NCBI RefSeq assembly: GCF_014647755.1
Contig: NZ_BMPU01000001.1
Span: 372,001 to 436,000 of the forward strand
DNA from: Porphyromonas pasteri
Lineage (GTDB): Bacteria > Bacteroidota > Bacteroidia > Bacteroidales > Porphyromonadaceae
Direction of reading: 5' to 3'
Length of the DNA stretch: 64,000 bases
The first letter of the stretch is position 1; every line of letters starts with the position of its first letter. Positions 1 to 8,616 of this stretch are shown here, in pieces. The notes beneath the pieces were generated by a model. The model saw only the letters and a list, made by a program, of their open reading frames with translations, ran no database searches and had not been told where the DNA came from. Made by a program: the position numbers and the translations under genes.

Positions 1-208
1 TCTGCTTGATTGTCTCCATTAAAATTATAATCGGGCTCCACTGCGGAGCAGGGAGCTGGTGACGAGTACTTAGTACGCACGCTATCCCAAAGATACAAAA
101 TCTTATACCTCGGCCTGTTTCAGTCACCAGGCTCCTATCATAACGCTCTAAATCGTCTATAGAGTCTGCCCTGGTTTGCTTCTAAGAATGAGCATCTTCC
201 CAAGCAGA
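1..208. ncRNA. candidate structured RNA, cut by or abutting the window edge
   Basis: There is no convincing reading frame here, but the segment is dense in complementary arms: 1-8 (TCTGCTTG) with 201-208 (CAAGCAGA); 52-63 (GGAGCTGGTGAC) with 123-135 (GTCACCAGGCTCC, one bulged base); GTAC arms 66-69/73-76; AAGAT/ATCTT 90-94/100-104; CTCTA/TAGAG 146-150/160-164; GCTCC/GGAGC around the loop at 41-43. A closing stem of about 200 nt, an A+T-rich 5' bubble strand, a long apical stem and a small hairpin on the 3' bubble strand resemble the general topology of 6S RNA, but I recognise no family sequence and see no promoter or terminator. Strand is not decided. Inference only. Confidence 0.35.
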
Positions 209-286
209 TTGGGGTGGGCTTATCTAAGTTTTAGGTGTGTAGTGGTAAGTTGTTGGTAAAGTGGAATGTATGGAGATGAGGTTTGT

Positions 287-795
287 GCAACATTGGTGGT
301 GGGTATAAAGCAATGTTGGAGACTGTTGTGCGGAGTCCTGCCCTCTATTTATTCTGCTAAGGCATCGCACGCCTACCTCCCCGATATGCCTCTCCGAAGA
401 GATACACAAGCCCTTCGCCTTATCGCGCGTATTCCTCTTATCCAGCGGAGGAAAAAGTGCTATTCTCGTGAAGACAAAAGCGCCTTCACGTAGTGGTATT
501 CTTCTATCTATGCACGTAGTCTTAAAGCCCAGGTACGTAAATCCAAATATCCACGTACGTAGATATTAGAGCTATGTACGTAGTCCAAACTTATCAGCCA
601 CTCGTTCACAACTTTTATCCATACGCGGAGCAACAACTTAATATAGGTCACTTCACAAAGCTATATAGGAATCAGCACAAAGCTATATAGTAATCAGTGC
701 AAAGCTATATAGGAATTAGTACAAAGCTATATAGCCTTCTTCGCCATCCTATATAGCTCTACCCACGCACCATAACTTATATATGAAATCATTGC
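287..795 (+). repeat. dispersed element, copy 1 (hairpin, conserved core, 22-bp array)
   Basis: First of four related intergenic elements (others at 24316-24735, 54606-55060 and 62846-63560). In order: an inverted repeat CAACATTG/CAATGTTG (288-295, 311-318) just before AGACTGTTG; a conserved core to about 570; an ACGTAG motif repeated at 488, 514, 535, 557 and 578; a conserved stretch ending GCGGAGCAACAAC near 637; then CTATATAG units starting at 661, 683, 705, 727 and 749, exactly 22 bp apart, with a degenerate unit at 639. Copies 1 and 3 share this orientation; copies 2 and 4 are reversed. No transposase gene or target-site duplication was found. Confidence 0.85.
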
Positions 796-1029
796 GCAAG
801 CTGTGAAGAGATGGACTTTCGCAATGGTCTCTTGAGGTGCCGTGCAATGGTCTCATATTGGATCATGCTATGCGCATATCACAGAATGCCCCCTACACAT
901 GATTTGCATATCAATTCGTTTGTGAGGGAGAGCCTGCCATATTGGCGTAGAGTAGAGGTGTGGCATCCTCTTTGAATAAGGGAAGGCACTAACACGTATA
1001 TCCATCATACAAGATAAACTATAGACTCT
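796..1029. other. htpG upstream region with ATTGCGCAAG-type inverted motifs
   Basis: The segment has no gene. It holds facing copies of CATTGCGCAAG and CGCAATGGTCTC (about 792-830) and a further GCAATGGTCTC near 845-856. The same facing motifs occur beside copy 4 of the dispersed element at 62841-62967, so they probably belong to the element. No clear TAnnTTTG promoter was found for htpG; the nearest resemblance is CCTCTTTGA near 968-976, which lacks the TA. Confidence 0.4.
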
Positions 1030-3087
1030 ATGAGTAAGCAAGGTAAGATTGGGGTGACGAGTGAGAACATCTTCCCCGTCATCAAGAAGTTCCTCTACAG
1101 TGAACATGATATTTTCCTTCGTGAGCTGGTATCCAATGCCGTAGATGCTTCGCAGAAGCTGCGTGCACTGGCCTCGGCAGGCGAGCTCAAGGGTGAGCTG
1201 GGTGACTTGAAGGTCTCCATTAGCTTCGATGCTGATGCTAAGACGATCACTGTCAGTGACCGTGGTATCGGTATGACTGCTGAGGAGGTCGAGAAGTACA
1301 TCAATCAGATAGCCTTCTCTGGAGCAGAGGAGTTCCTCGATAAGTATAAGGACGACAAGGTGGCTATCATTGGTCACTTTGGTTTGGGCTTCTACTCGTC
1401 CTTCATGGTGTCTTCGCGTGTCGAGATACAGTCGCTCTCTTATCGTGAGGGTGCAGAGCCTATCCACTGGAGCTGCGAAGGTAACCCAGAATACATCCTG
1501 GAGAAGGGGAGTCGTACGGAGCGAGGAACGGATATCATCCTGCATATTGACAGCGAGAGTGAAGAATTCCTCAGCAAGGATCGCCTCTCAACGCTCCTCA
1601 ATAAGTACTGCAAATTCCTCCCTGTGCCCATCGTCTTTGGGAAGAAGCAGGAGTGGAAGGATGGTGCCTATGTCGATACCGACGAGGATAACCAGATCAA
1701 TGATGTACACCCCGCTTGGACCAAGAAGCCCTCGGAGCTGAAGGATGAGGACTACATTGCCTTCTATCACCAACTCTATCCTCAGACCTTTGAGGAGCCT
1801 CTTTTCTGGATTCACCTCAATGTAGACTATCCCTTCAACCTTACGGGGATCCTCTACTTCCCCAAGGTGAAGAATCAGATGGAGCTGCAGCGCAATAAGA
1901 TCCAGCTCTATGCTAACCAAGTCTTCGTCACGGAAGACGTAGAAGGGATCGTCCCTGAGTACTTGACTCTGCTGCATGGGGTCATCGACTCTCCAGATAT
2001 CCCGCTGAACGTCTCGCGCTCTTATCTGCAGAGTGATGCTCAGGTCAAGAAGATCTCCAATCATATCTCCAAGAAAGTCGCTGACCGACTTGATGAACTC
2101 TTCCGTAATGAGCGTAGCCTCTTCGAGGAGAAGTGGGAGAGTCTGAAGGTCTTCGTGCAGTATGGGATGCTCTCCGATGAGAAGTTCTACGATAGAGCCG
2201 TGAAGTTTGACCTCGTCACTGATATCGACGGGAAGCACTTCACCCTTGACGAATACCGCACCCTTACCGAAGGGGAGCAAACTGATAAGGAAGGCCAGCT
2301 CGTATGGCTCTATACGAATGACCGCAACAGTCAATATACAGCTATCGAGCGTGCTAAGGCTAAGGGCTACTCTGTTCTCCTCTTAGATGGTCCTCTGGAT
2401 GTCCATGCGGTATCTCAGCTGGAGCAGAAGCTCGAGAAGACACGCTTCGTACGAGTAGACTCTGACCCTATCGATAAGCTTATCGCTAAGGATGAGCAGC
2501 GTGCTGTCAGTCTCTCCGATGTAGAACAGAAGGCCTTGAAGGCCCTCTTTGAAGGGCGCCTGCCTCGTGAGGAGAAGCGCAACTATAGCGTGAGCCTCGA
2601 AGCACTTGGTGCTGGTGCTGATGCCGTGTTGATCACTCAAGGGGAGTTCATGCGCCGTATGCAGGAGATGGCTCGGCTGCAGCCTGGTATGAACTTCTAT
2701 GGTGAGCTTCCCGAAGGCTACAACGTGGTACTCAATACTGAGCATCCATTGATCCAGCGTCTCCTTGCTTCGGAGAAGGAGGTTGTAGAGCCTAAGCTCT
2801 CGACTCTGCGCGCTGAGCTTCAGGAGCAAAGTGAGCTTGTCGAAGCTGCTCGTACGGTGCAGTCAGCTAAGAAGCCCGAAGAGGTGAGTGTGGCCGAACG
2901 TGAGGAGCTCGATGCTCTGACGAGTAAGCAAGCCGAACTTGAAGGGAAGATTTCTGAGGAGATCAAGAAGTTCGGTGCCGAAGAGCTTCTCGTGGGGCAG
3001 CTCGTTGACCTTGCGCTCCTTGGTAATGGCCTACTCTCAGGTGAGGCACTTGCTGCCTTCATCCGCCGTAGTCAGCAGCTCCTGTAG
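1030..3087 (+). CDS. htpG: Hsp90-family molecular chaperone HtpG
   Basis: Bacterial Hsp90, a cytosolic ATP-dependent dimeric chaperone. At 685 aa it has the family's usual length for Bacteroidales. The N-terminal GHKL ATPase site is intact: N36 and D39 in ELVSNAVDAS, the DRGIGM motif near residue 80, and GHFGLGFYSSF near 115-125. A middle domain and an acidic, helical C-terminal dimerisation region follow. There is no MEEVD tail, as expected for bacteria. The gene stands alone, with a repeat element upstream and a hairpin terminator downstream. The ATG at 1030 starts at the conserved N-terminus (GVTSENIFPVIKKFLYS). Confidence 0.97.
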   Translation: MSKQGKIGVTSENIFPVIKKFLYSEHDIFLRELVSNAVDASQKLRALASAGELKGELGDLKVSISFDADAKTITVSDRGIGMTAEEVEKYINQIAFSGAEEFLDKYKDDKVAIIGHFGLGFYSSFMVSSRVEIQSLSYREGAEPIHWSCEGNPEYILEKGSRTERGTDIILHIDSESEEFLSKDRLSTLLNKYCKFLPVPIVFGKKQEWKDGAYVDTDEDNQINDVHPAWTKKPSELKDEDYIAFYHQLYPQTFEEPLFWIHLNVDYPFNLTGILYFPKVKNQMELQRNKIQLYANQVFVTEDVEGIVPEYLTLLHGVIDSPDIPLNVSRSYLQSDAQVKKISNHISKKVADRLDELFRNERSLFEEKWESLKVFVQYGMLSDEKFYDRAVKFDLVTDIDGKHFTLDEYRTLTEGEQTDKEGQLVWLYTNDRNSQYTAIERAKAKGYSVLLLDGPLDVHAVSQLEQKLEKTRFVRVDSDPIDKLIAKDEQRAVSLSDVEQKALKALFEGRLPREEKRNYSVSLEALGAGADAVLITQGEFMRRMQEMARLQPGMNFYGELPEGYNVVLNTEHPLIQRLLASEKEVVEPKLSTLRAELQEQSELVEAARTVQSAKKPEEVSVAEREELDALTSKQAELEGKISEEIKKFGAEELLVGQLVDLALLGNGLLSGEALAAFIRRSQQLL

Positions 3088-3115
3088 TAGACCAAGGTAT
3101 ATTATAAGGTAACTG

Positions 3116-3171
3116 AGGCTGTGCCTTCGGTATCCAGATCACATGTTGGTTGGATGCTGGAGGCACAGCCT
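3116..3171 (+). terminator. rho-independent-like terminator after htpG
   Basis: The arms AGGCTGTGCCT (3116-3126) and AGGCACAGCCT (3161-3171) enclose a loop that can itself pair (ATCC with GGAT), and TTCTTC follows. It lies 29 bp after the htpG stop. Confidence 0.7.
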
Positions 3172-3223
3172 TCTTCATTATAGCAGTTGTACCTTTGTGC
3201 TCATACATTACTATTTACATGAT

Positions 3224-3934
3224 ATGCGCTACCTCTATACATCACTCCGCCGCTGGAGTCTCTCTTTATTGACTTGCTCACTATTGGCTGGATCACTCTC
3301 TGCACAGACGGATAATGAAGTGCAACCTGACCGTCCTGACCAAAGTGAGGGAACAAGTGTACTAAGCCCACGACGCCTACAGATCGAGTGGGGAGTAGGG
3401 GCTTCCTCAGGGCATCATAACATGGGCCTAATGCTTCGCTATGGACTTGTGCCTGATCTTGAGCTCCGCTTAGAAGGTCTATTGCAGCGTCCTTATCGCG
3501 GGGCAGTACAGGTCTCAGATCTCACGCTCAGCTCCAAGCTTGCACTCTTCTCTGGTGATGGCTGGATCCCAGCCATGACGCTTGTCGGCTATCTGAACTA
3601 CGCACCTCAAGAGGAGGCACGTAGGGTGACGGGAGATCTTACACTTGCTCTTGAGCAGGAACTGGCATCGGGCCTTTCCCTTACCTGTAACATTGGCTCA
3701 GCTGAGGGGATGCGTCGCCTCTCTCTGACCGCAGAATTAGGCTATAACTTCACAGATCGACTAAGCTCCTTCGTGGAGTACTATGGAGTCTTTGGCCCTG
3801 CAGAGCATGGGGGTGACTTGGGGCTAAGCTATGCTGTGACGAAGGATTTCCTTGTAGACCTCTCTTGCGGTAGGACTTTTTTCGCCAGCGGAGCGGTGAA
3901 CTATGCCTCCCTCGGAGCCACCTACAGACTATAG
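3224..3934 (+). CDS. predicted outer-membrane beta-barrel protein (phenol MetA-like/transporter-like)
   Basis: 236 aa from the ATG at 3224; an upstream in-frame start at 3143 falls inside the htpG terminator hairpin and would displace the signal peptide. Residues 1-28 are a signal peptide (hydrophobic LLTCSLLAGSLSA, then Q). The mature part opens with PDRPDQSEGTSVL and RLQIEWG, the usual beginning of Bacteroidetes barrel proteins annotated as the MetA-pathway phenol degradation family. Alternating polar/hydrophobic strands run to a C-terminal strand ending in YRL. Substrate unknown; the family name should not be read as a function. It appears to be a single-gene unit between htpG and gcvH. 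Confidence 0.7.
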   Translation: MRYLYTSLRRWSLSLLTCSLLAGSLSAQTDNEVQPDRPDQSEGTSVLSPRRLQIEWGVGASSGHHNMGLMLRYGLVPDLELRLEGLLQRPYRGAVQVSDLTLSSKLALFSGDGWIPAMTLVGYLNYAPQEEARRVTGDLTLALEQELASGLSLTCNIGSAEGMRRLSLTAELGYNFTDRLSSFVEYYGVFGPAEHGGDLGLSYAVTKDFLVDLSCGRTFFASGAVNYASLGATYRL

Positions 3935-4002
3935 TTTGGAGCTGGAGAAAATGGGGTGAGTGAAAACTTTTCGGCACGTTTCGTAAGCTCCGATATGTTG
4001 AT

Positions 4003-4011
4003 TATCTTTGC
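4003..4011 (+). promoter_or_regulatory. Bacteroidetes -7 promoter box of gcvH-purE
   Basis: TATCTTTGC matches the TAnnTTTG -7 consensus and lies about 60 bp before the gcvH ATG; CGTTTCG at about 3978-3984 may serve as the -33 region. Confidence 0.6.
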
Positions 4012-4069
4012 TCCATAAAGCAAATAAGCTATTTCGTATCAACTAACTTTATAACCCCCAAGAAAGAAC

Positions 4070-4450
4070 ATGAACATTCCACAGGAACTGCGGTACACCA
4101 AGGACCACGAATGGGCACGCCTCGAAGGTGATGTTGTCTACGTAGGTATCACGGACTACGCTCAGGGTGAGCTCGGCGAAATCGTCTATGTAGACGTCAC
4201 GACCGAAGGTGAAAGCCTCAGCGCAGAAGAAGTCTTTGGCTCTATCGAAGCTGTAAAGACGGTATCTGACCTCCTCCTCCCTATCGAAGGGGAAATCCTC
4301 GAAGTCAACAGCGAGCTCGAAGATAGCCCTGAGCTGGTCAACAGCGATCCCTATGGTAAGGGGTGGCTCGTCAAGATCAAGCCCGCTAACGCTGACGACG
4401 TAGAAGGTCTGCTCAGCGCTGACGACTATAAGGCTCTCATCGCAGGATAA
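4070..4450 (+). CDS. gcvH: glycine cleavage system H protein
   Basis: Lipoyl carrier that shuttles the aminomethyl group between the P, T and L proteins of the glycine cleavage complex. Length 126 aa is standard. The lipoylation site is K63 in the conserved ESIEAVK-type motif ([14 protein letters not shown]), and the N-terminus [14 protein letters not shown] and the tail [14 protein letters not shown] are typical. Other gcv genes are not in the window. Only 2 bp separate its stop from purE, so the two are almost certainly co-transcribed from the -7 box at 4003. Confidence 0.96.
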   Translation: MNIPQELRYTKDHEWARLEGDVVYVGITDYAQGELGEIVYVDVTTEGESLSAEEVFGSIEAVKTVSDLLLPIEGEILEVNSELEDSPELVNSDPYGKGWLVKIKPANADDVEGLLSADDYKALIAG

Positions 4451-4452
4451 AG

Positions 4453-4965
4453 ATGCAAGCATCTCCACTGGTCAGCATCATTATGGGCAGTACCTCCGAT
4501 CTGCCCATCATGGAGAAAGCTGCCGCTCGTCTCGATGCCCTCGGCATTCCCTTTGAGATGCTCGCGCTCTCCGCTCACCGCACGCCTCGTGAGGTAGAGG
4601 AGTTCGCCACTACGGCTAAGGAGCGTGGCGTCAAGGTAATCATCGGTGCTGCTGGTATGGCTGCCCATCTCTGTGGTGTCATCGCTTCGATGACTTCCAT
4701 TCCAGTGATCGGTGTGCCTATTAAGGCTTCCCTGGAGGGCGTCGATGCTCTCTACTCTATGGTGCAGATGCCTCCAGGTATCCCCGTAGCGACCGTGGGA
4801 ATTAATGCGGCAGAGAATGCTGCACTCTTGGCCGTACAGATGATGGCTACCTCTGATGAAGAGCTCTATCGTAGACTCGAAGCCTACAAGGAGTCGCTCA
4901 AGGAGAAGGTCGTCAAGGCTAATCGAGAGCTTGCAGAGGTCAAGTTCGAGCACAAGACGAACTAA
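4453..4965 (+). CDS. purE: N5-carboxyaminoimidazole ribonucleotide mutase
   Basis: Class I PurE; it moves the carboxyl group of N5-CAIR to C4 in de novo purine synthesis. 170 aa, usual length. Visible signatures: GSTSD at residues 12-16, the catalytic SAHRTP loop at 40-45, and the AAGMAAHLCGVIA and PVIGVP motifs. The partner purK is not in the window. Second gene of a gcvH-purE unit, followed by a strong hairpin at 4984-5019. Confidence 0.96.
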   Translation: MQASPLVSIIMGSTSDLPIMEKAAARLDALGIPFEMLALSAHRTPREVEEFATTAKERGVKVIIGAAGMAAHLCGVIASMTSIPVIGVPIKASLEGVDALYSMVQMPPGIPVATVGINAAENAALLAVQMMATSDEELYRRLEAYKESLKEKVVKANRELAEVKFEHKTN

Positions 4966-4983
4966 CCCCCGCATACATATGTT

Positions 4984-5019
4984 GTAAACCCAGGAGGTGG
5001 AAGCACTTCCTGGGTTTAC
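4984..5019 (+). terminator. hairpin terminator after purE
   Basis: A perfect 12-bp stem, GTAAACCCAGGA (4984-4995) with TCCTGGGTTTAC (5008-5019), then TTTTGC. The downstream edge overlaps the ispG -7 box, so terminator and next promoter are interleaved. Confidence 0.8.
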
Positions 5020-5025
5020 TTTTGC
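5017..5025 (+). promoter_or_regulatory. -7 promoter box of ispG
   Basis: TACTTTTGC is an exact TAnnTTTGC match, 20 bp before the ispG ATG, which implies a very short leader. Confidence 0.55.
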
Positions 5026-5044
5026 ATTATTGTAAGACTTATTC

Positions 5045-6841
5045 ATGGCAGAGAATCATCCCTCTCATACTACATCCGCTGAGCCTTGTCTCTATCACAG
5101 ACGCCGTGCAGCGTTGGTTCATATTGGCGATACGCCTCTTGGCGGTGACTATCCTGTACGCGTCCAGTCAATGGCGACAGCTTCGACTCTGGATACGGAG
5201 GCTGCTGTCGCTCAAGCAGAGCGCATCATCTCCGCTGGTGCGGAGTATCTGCGCTATACTGCACAAGACAAGCGTGTAGCTACTAACCTCGGTGTGATCC
5301 ATAAAGAGCTCCGTGCTCGTGGTATCACGACTCCCTTGGTAGCTGATATTCACTTCAACCCAACGGCAGCTGATACGGCACTGGAGCATGTAGAGAAGGT
5401 GCGTGTCAATCCTGGTAACTACGTCGATAGTAAGGGTACGACCGAGTGGAATGATGAGGTCTATCGTGCCATGCATGAGAAGGTACGCGAGCGATTCGGC
5501 GCTTTTGTTGAGCGCGCCAAGACGCTGAAGCGTGCGATACGTATTGGTGTCAATCACGGCTCGCTATCGGAGCGTATGGTGATGCTCTATGGCGATACGC
5601 CCGAGGGGATGGTACAGAGTTGCTTGGAATATCTGGATGTCTGTCGTGAGCATGACTTCTATGATGTCGTCATCTCGATGAAGTCCTCCAATACCGTCGT
5701 GATGACTGCTGCAGTTCGCCTGCTTGTCGCTCGTCTCGATGAATTAGGCTACCCTGCCTATCCTCTGCATCTCGGTGTGACGGAGGCTGGTGAAGGTGAA
5801 GACGGTCGTATCAAAAGCGCTGTCGGTATCGGTTCGCTCCTGGCTGATGGTATCGGTGATACGATCCGCGTCTCCCTCAGCGAAGAGCCCGAGTGTGAGA
5901 TCCCCGTGGCGCGTGCTCTTGTGGACTACATCGCACCTCGTGAGCATGTCACGCTTTCAGTGGACGGATCGCTCCTTCCCTCATGGAAGGAGTACCGCGA
6001 GTTAGCTCAAGATGCTCGCAAGAATACGACTTCTCTCGGAGCCCTCGCAGGTGGAAGCAACCTGCCCTTGGTACTCTATCCGACGGAGAAGGCTTTAGAT
6101 CTCTCCTCATTCACTCAGCGTCCCGATGCCATTCTCTCGGGAGAAGGACTGCTTCAGCTCGCAGGCGGTACGCCTATCGTGGGAGTCTCCGTGAAGAGTA
6201 TTGCTACGGACGAACTTACGGCTGAGTGTCTTGCAGAGCTTGCTGCCGCGCCTCAGACGCTCCTCCTTCTTGAGAGCCGTGGTGATAATCCCGTCGCTGA
6301 CTGGCGCTGGGGCTTCACGCAGCTTCGCCGTGCAGGTGTCAACTGCCCCATTCTCCTTCGTCGTCGCTACGATACCACTGATCTGGAGCTCTTCCGCCTC
6401 TATGCCGCTGCCGACTGCGGTAGTATCTTCCTCGATGGCTGGGGTAATGGCCTTTGCCTCGAAGCACCTCATCTCCCTGCCGAAGAGATCATCAAGACCG
6501 AGCTGGGTATCCTGCAGGCAGCCCGTCTTCGTATGAGTAAGACGGAGTTCATCAGCTGTCCTGGCTGTGGTCGTACGCTCTACAATCTGCAGAATACTAT
6601 TGCCGAGATCAAGGCGGCTACCTCACATCTCAAGGGACTCAAGGTCGGTATCATGGGCTGTATCGTCAATGGTCCAGGCGAAATGGCTGATGCGGACTAC
6701 GGCTATGTAGGTGCTGCGCCTGGTAAGATCGATCTCTACAAGGGACAAGAATGTATCAAGAAGGGCGTACCTCAAGCTCAAGCCGTCGAGCATCTCATCG
6801 GCCTCATCAAGGAAGGTGGCGACTGGAAGGACCCTGAATAA
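5045..6841 (+). CDS. ispG: 4-hydroxy-3-methylbut-2-enyl diphosphate synthase, large insertion type
   Basis: Converts MEcPP to HMBPP in the MEP isoprenoid pathway using a [4Fe-4S] cluster. At 598 aa it is much longer than the E. coli enzyme (about 370 aa) and matches the three-domain form of plants, Chlamydia and Bacteroidetes: N-terminal TIM barrel (VRVQSMATA near 40; VADIHFNP near 100), an inserted second barrel-like domain at about 290-490, and a C-terminal reductase-like domain with cluster cysteines in SCPGCGRT (near 504 and 507) and MGCIVNGPGEM (near 539). dxs of the same pathway lies at 58 kb in this window. Own promoter; dut follows after 50 bp. Confidence 0.97.
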   Translation: MAENHPSHTTSAEPCLYHRRRAALVHIGDTPLGGDYPVRVQSMATASTLDTEAAVAQAERIISAGAEYLRYTAQDKRVATNLGVIHKELRARGITTPLVADIHFNPTAADTALEHVEKVRVNPGNYVDSKGTTEWNDEVYRAMHEKVRERFGAFVERAKTLKRAIRIGVNHGSLSERMVMLYGDTPEGMVQSCLEYLDVCREHDFYDVVISMKSSNTVVMTAAVRLLVARLDELGYPAYPLHLGVTEAGEGEDGRIKSAVGIGSLLADGIGDTIRVSLSEEPECEIPVARALVDYIAPREHVTLSVDGSLLPSWKEYRELAQDARKNTTSLGALAGGSNLPLVLYPTEKALDLSSFTQRPDAILSGEGLLQLAGGTPIVGVSVKSIATDELTAECLAELAAAPQTLLLLESRGDNPVADWRWGFTQLRRAGVNCPILLRRRYDTTDLELFRLYAAADCGSIFLDGWGNGLCLEAPHLPAEEIIKTELGILQAARLRMSKTEFISCPGCGRTLYNLQNTIAEIKAATSHLKGLKVGIMGCIVNGPGEMADADYGYVGAAPGKIDLYKGQECIKKGVPQAQAVEHLIGLIKEGGDWKDPE

Positions 6842-6891
6842 GGTAGTCGCCTTCGCCTTCGTCTCTCATCCCCATCATTTATATCTCTCCT

Positions 6892-7329
6892 ATGCGTATT
6901 AAGCTGATCAATAAGTCTCACCATCCTGCTCCTCACTACGCCACCTCTGGTGCTGCTGGCATGGACATCCGTGCTAATCTCTCGGAGCCGATTGTATTGG
7001 AGCCTCTCGAGCGTTGCCTTATTCCCACGGGTCTCTTCCTTGAGATCCCCGAAGGCTACGAAGCGCAGATCCGTCCTCGTAGTGGACTTGCACTGAAGCA
7101 TGGTATTACCTTGCCGAATAGCCCAGGGACTATCGACTCAGATTATCGTGGTGAGCTGAAGATCCTTATGATCAATCTCTCCAAGGAGCCCTTTACGTTC
7201 AACGACGGCGAGCGCATCGCTCAGATGGTCGTTGCCCGTCATGAGGTCGTGGAGTGGGAGTTGGTCACGGAGCTTAATGAGAATACTGCTCGCGGCACTG
7301 GCGGTTTTGGCCACACGGGCCGCGATTAG
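6892..7329 (+). CDS. dut: deoxyuridine 5'-triphosphate nucleotidohydrolase
   Basis: Hydrolyses dUTP to dUMP and PPi; it keeps uracil out of DNA and feeds ThyA, which is encoded at the other end of the window. 145 aa, trimeric dUTPase family. The motifs are present in order: [33 protein letters not shown] with the catalytic Asp, GERIAQMVV, and the C-terminal glycine-rich [10 protein letters not shown]. Convergent with the nuclease gene across a shared terminator. Confidence 0.96.
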   Translation: MRIKLINKSHHPAPHYATSGAAGMDIRANLSEPIVLEPLERCLIPTGLFLEIPEGYEAQIRPRSGLALKHGITLPNSPGTIDSDYRGELKILMINLSKEPFTFNDGERIAQMVVARHEVVEWELVTELNENTARGTGGFGHTGRD

Positions 7330-7354
7330 TTCACCCGCCCTCACATCAAAGATC

Positions 7355-7386
7355 AAGCCCCGGCTTCCTAATGGAGGTCGGGGCTT
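7355..7386. terminator. bidirectional terminator between dut and the nuclease gene
   Basis: AAGCCCCG (7355-7362) pairs with CGGGGCTT (7379-7386). The flanking bases are TTCTC on the plus side and GATCTTTG on the minus side, and the genes on either side converge. Confidence 0.75.
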
Positions 7387-7414
7387 TCTCGTACCAATTC
7401 AAAGAGGGTGGAGC

Positions 7415-8314
7415 TTATTGCTGCCACCACAAGCGTCTCGAAGCTGCAGAATGTGGGTCCGTCGTCTCCACAGCTTGCTCAATGTCATCAGGCAGGTGAT
7501 AGAAGAAGTCCAGCCCGGTGAACTGCTCCAGCTCGCGAATCGAGAGCGTCAGCCTGTCGATGTGCTCACCCTTGCCGTAGTTTCTGTGTTCGGTGAGGAA
7601 GGCAATGCCTTCGTATGTCTTGCCCTTCTTCATCAGAAGCGCCATCCAGTAGTAGCGGGGGACGACCATCTTACCCTTGATGCGCTCGGCCTCGACCTGA
7701 TCATCGCGGATCGTCCCACCCTTGGCGACGTAGAGCTGATCGCAGAAGGCGCGATCGCGTGCCCATTCTTGGACGCGATTCTCCAAGCGGTGCCAGATGC
7801 CAGCATTATGAGTCTGGAGCTGCGGGCTCATATTCGTGTAGTAGAAGGTCTGCTCATTGGCAGCCTGTGAGAAGGTGCGGTCTTCGGAGGCTACCAGATG
7901 TCCGCGGCTGTAGCCACTTCGGCGGAAGAAGTTGGACGTATCATACGCCGCGGGGATCTTAGGATCCCAGCTCCACGCGTCACTGCGGCGCACGTTGTCT
8001 TCTGCCGTCGCAGCGTCGAAGGAGAATGCAACCCAGCGCGAATGGAGCTTTGTGACGTCGTACTCAAGCGAGTAGTTTACCTTCCCCGAAGCTCGGTGTG
8101 TGACGAAGTAGTTATTGTTGCCCCCAGCCAATCTTGGTAGCTCAAGCAGGGTCGTATCCCCATTGATGATCTCGTCCTCGATAGCGCCCTGAGGCGAATA
8201 GCTTGGGAGGGCTTGGGTTGAAGCCTGCTCTGCGGGCGCCGCTTCCTTGGCCATCTGCTTGTAGACCAAGATGCCTAAGGCGGCGACAGCGATGAGTAGG
8301 GTTAGTTTCTTCAT
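7415..8314 (-). CDS. DNA/RNA non-specific endonuclease, exported or membrane-anchored
   Basis: 299 aa from the ATG at 8314; a longer in-frame start at 8410 would include the promoter. The N-terminus (KKLTLLIAVAALGILVYK) is a signal peptide or signal anchor. The His-Me finger core of the NUC1/NucA family is visible: SRGHLVASEDR with the catalytic His near residue 137 (more often DRGH; here Ser replaces Asp), then NMSPQLQTHN and W..LE, with the metal-binding Asn. Likely degrades extracellular or periplasmic nucleic acid for nucleotide scavenging. Single gene with its own -7 box, convergent with dut. Confidence 0.9.
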   Translation of the reverse strand: MKKLTLLIAVAALGILVYKQMAKEAAPAEQASTQALPSYSPQGAIEDEIINGDTTLLELPRLAGGNNNYFVTHRASGKVNYSLEYDVTKLHSRWVAFSFDAATAEDNVRRSDAWSWDPKIPAAYDTSNFFRRSGYSRGHLVASEDRTFSQAANEQTFYYTNMSPQLQTHNAGIWHRLENRVQEWARDRAFCDQLYVAKGGTIRDDQVEAERIKGKMVVPRYYWMALLMKKGKTYEGIAFLTEHRNYGKGEHIDRLTLSIRELEQFTGLDFFYHLPDDIEQAVETTDPHSAASRRLWWQQ

Positions 8315-8344
8315 TGAAGGGAGAGGTCTTGCTTTAAATCCGCT

Positions 8345-8353
8345 GCAAAGGTA
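8345..8353 (-). promoter_or_regulatory. -7 promoter box of the nuclease gene
   Basis: On the minus strand this reads TACCTTTGC, about 31 bp before the ATG at 8314. It implies that the nuclease has its own promoter and is not simply downstream of the candidate RNA at 8430-8610. Confidence 0.65.
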
Positions 8354-8429
8354 GTGACTTCGTTCCTTTCCTTCCAAGCTTTCCCTGCTTCGGGTCGGGG
8401 AGGAAGTCATGGAGCATCCGATGGGAGAA

Positions 8430-8610
8430 ATAAAAGAAGCCTAACCGCAAGGGACCGTCGTCCACTTGATGTTAGGCTTCGACCGTTTAAGAGCTCGTCT
8501 GCTTCGCAGCTTCGTGTCCCATTGGCCTTCTCTCGAAGGCGCTCAGGCTATAGCCTGCGATGTGGACGAGAAATAGTACTCTCTCTCCGAAGATGGAGAG
8601 GTTGTTTGTC
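8430..8610 (-). ncRNA. candidate independent small structured RNA
   Basis: Minus-strand unit bounded by a -7 box (TACCTTTGC, 8617-8625) and a strong terminator: arms 8471-8480 and 8436-8445 pair over 10 bp, the inner stem continues (CAAG/CTTG, GGAC/GTCC), then TTTTATTTC. Between them: CTCTCC/GGAGAG (8583-8588/8595-8600); a domain closed by 8565-8570 with 8494-8499 that contains hairpins CAGGC-TATA-GCCTG (8544-8557), GCCTTC-GAGA-GAAGGC (8525-8540) and GCT-TCGC-AGC (8501-8510). An 8-nt segment at 8562-8569 can alternatively pair with 8458-8465 inside the terminator. No known family recognised; not tmRNA, SRP or RNase P by motif. No protein on this strand is supported. Confidence 0.6.
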
Positions 8611-8616
8611 TGTATT

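Noticed and set aside
31-60. RNase P RNA, because CGGGCTCCAC and GCAGGG resemble the P4 neighbourhood
   Set aside because: The diagnostic GAGGAAAGTCC and ACAGAA motifs are missing and the following sequence does not fit.
224-493. Short open frames on both strands in copy 1 of the dispersed element
   Set aside because: They overlap the inverted repeat and core, have no start context, and the longer plus-strand frame is not the one kept open in the other copies.
7232-7870. 212-codon plus-strand open frame across the dut 3' end and nuclease gene
   Set aside because: It is antisense to the well-supported nuclease and crosses the bidirectional terminator.
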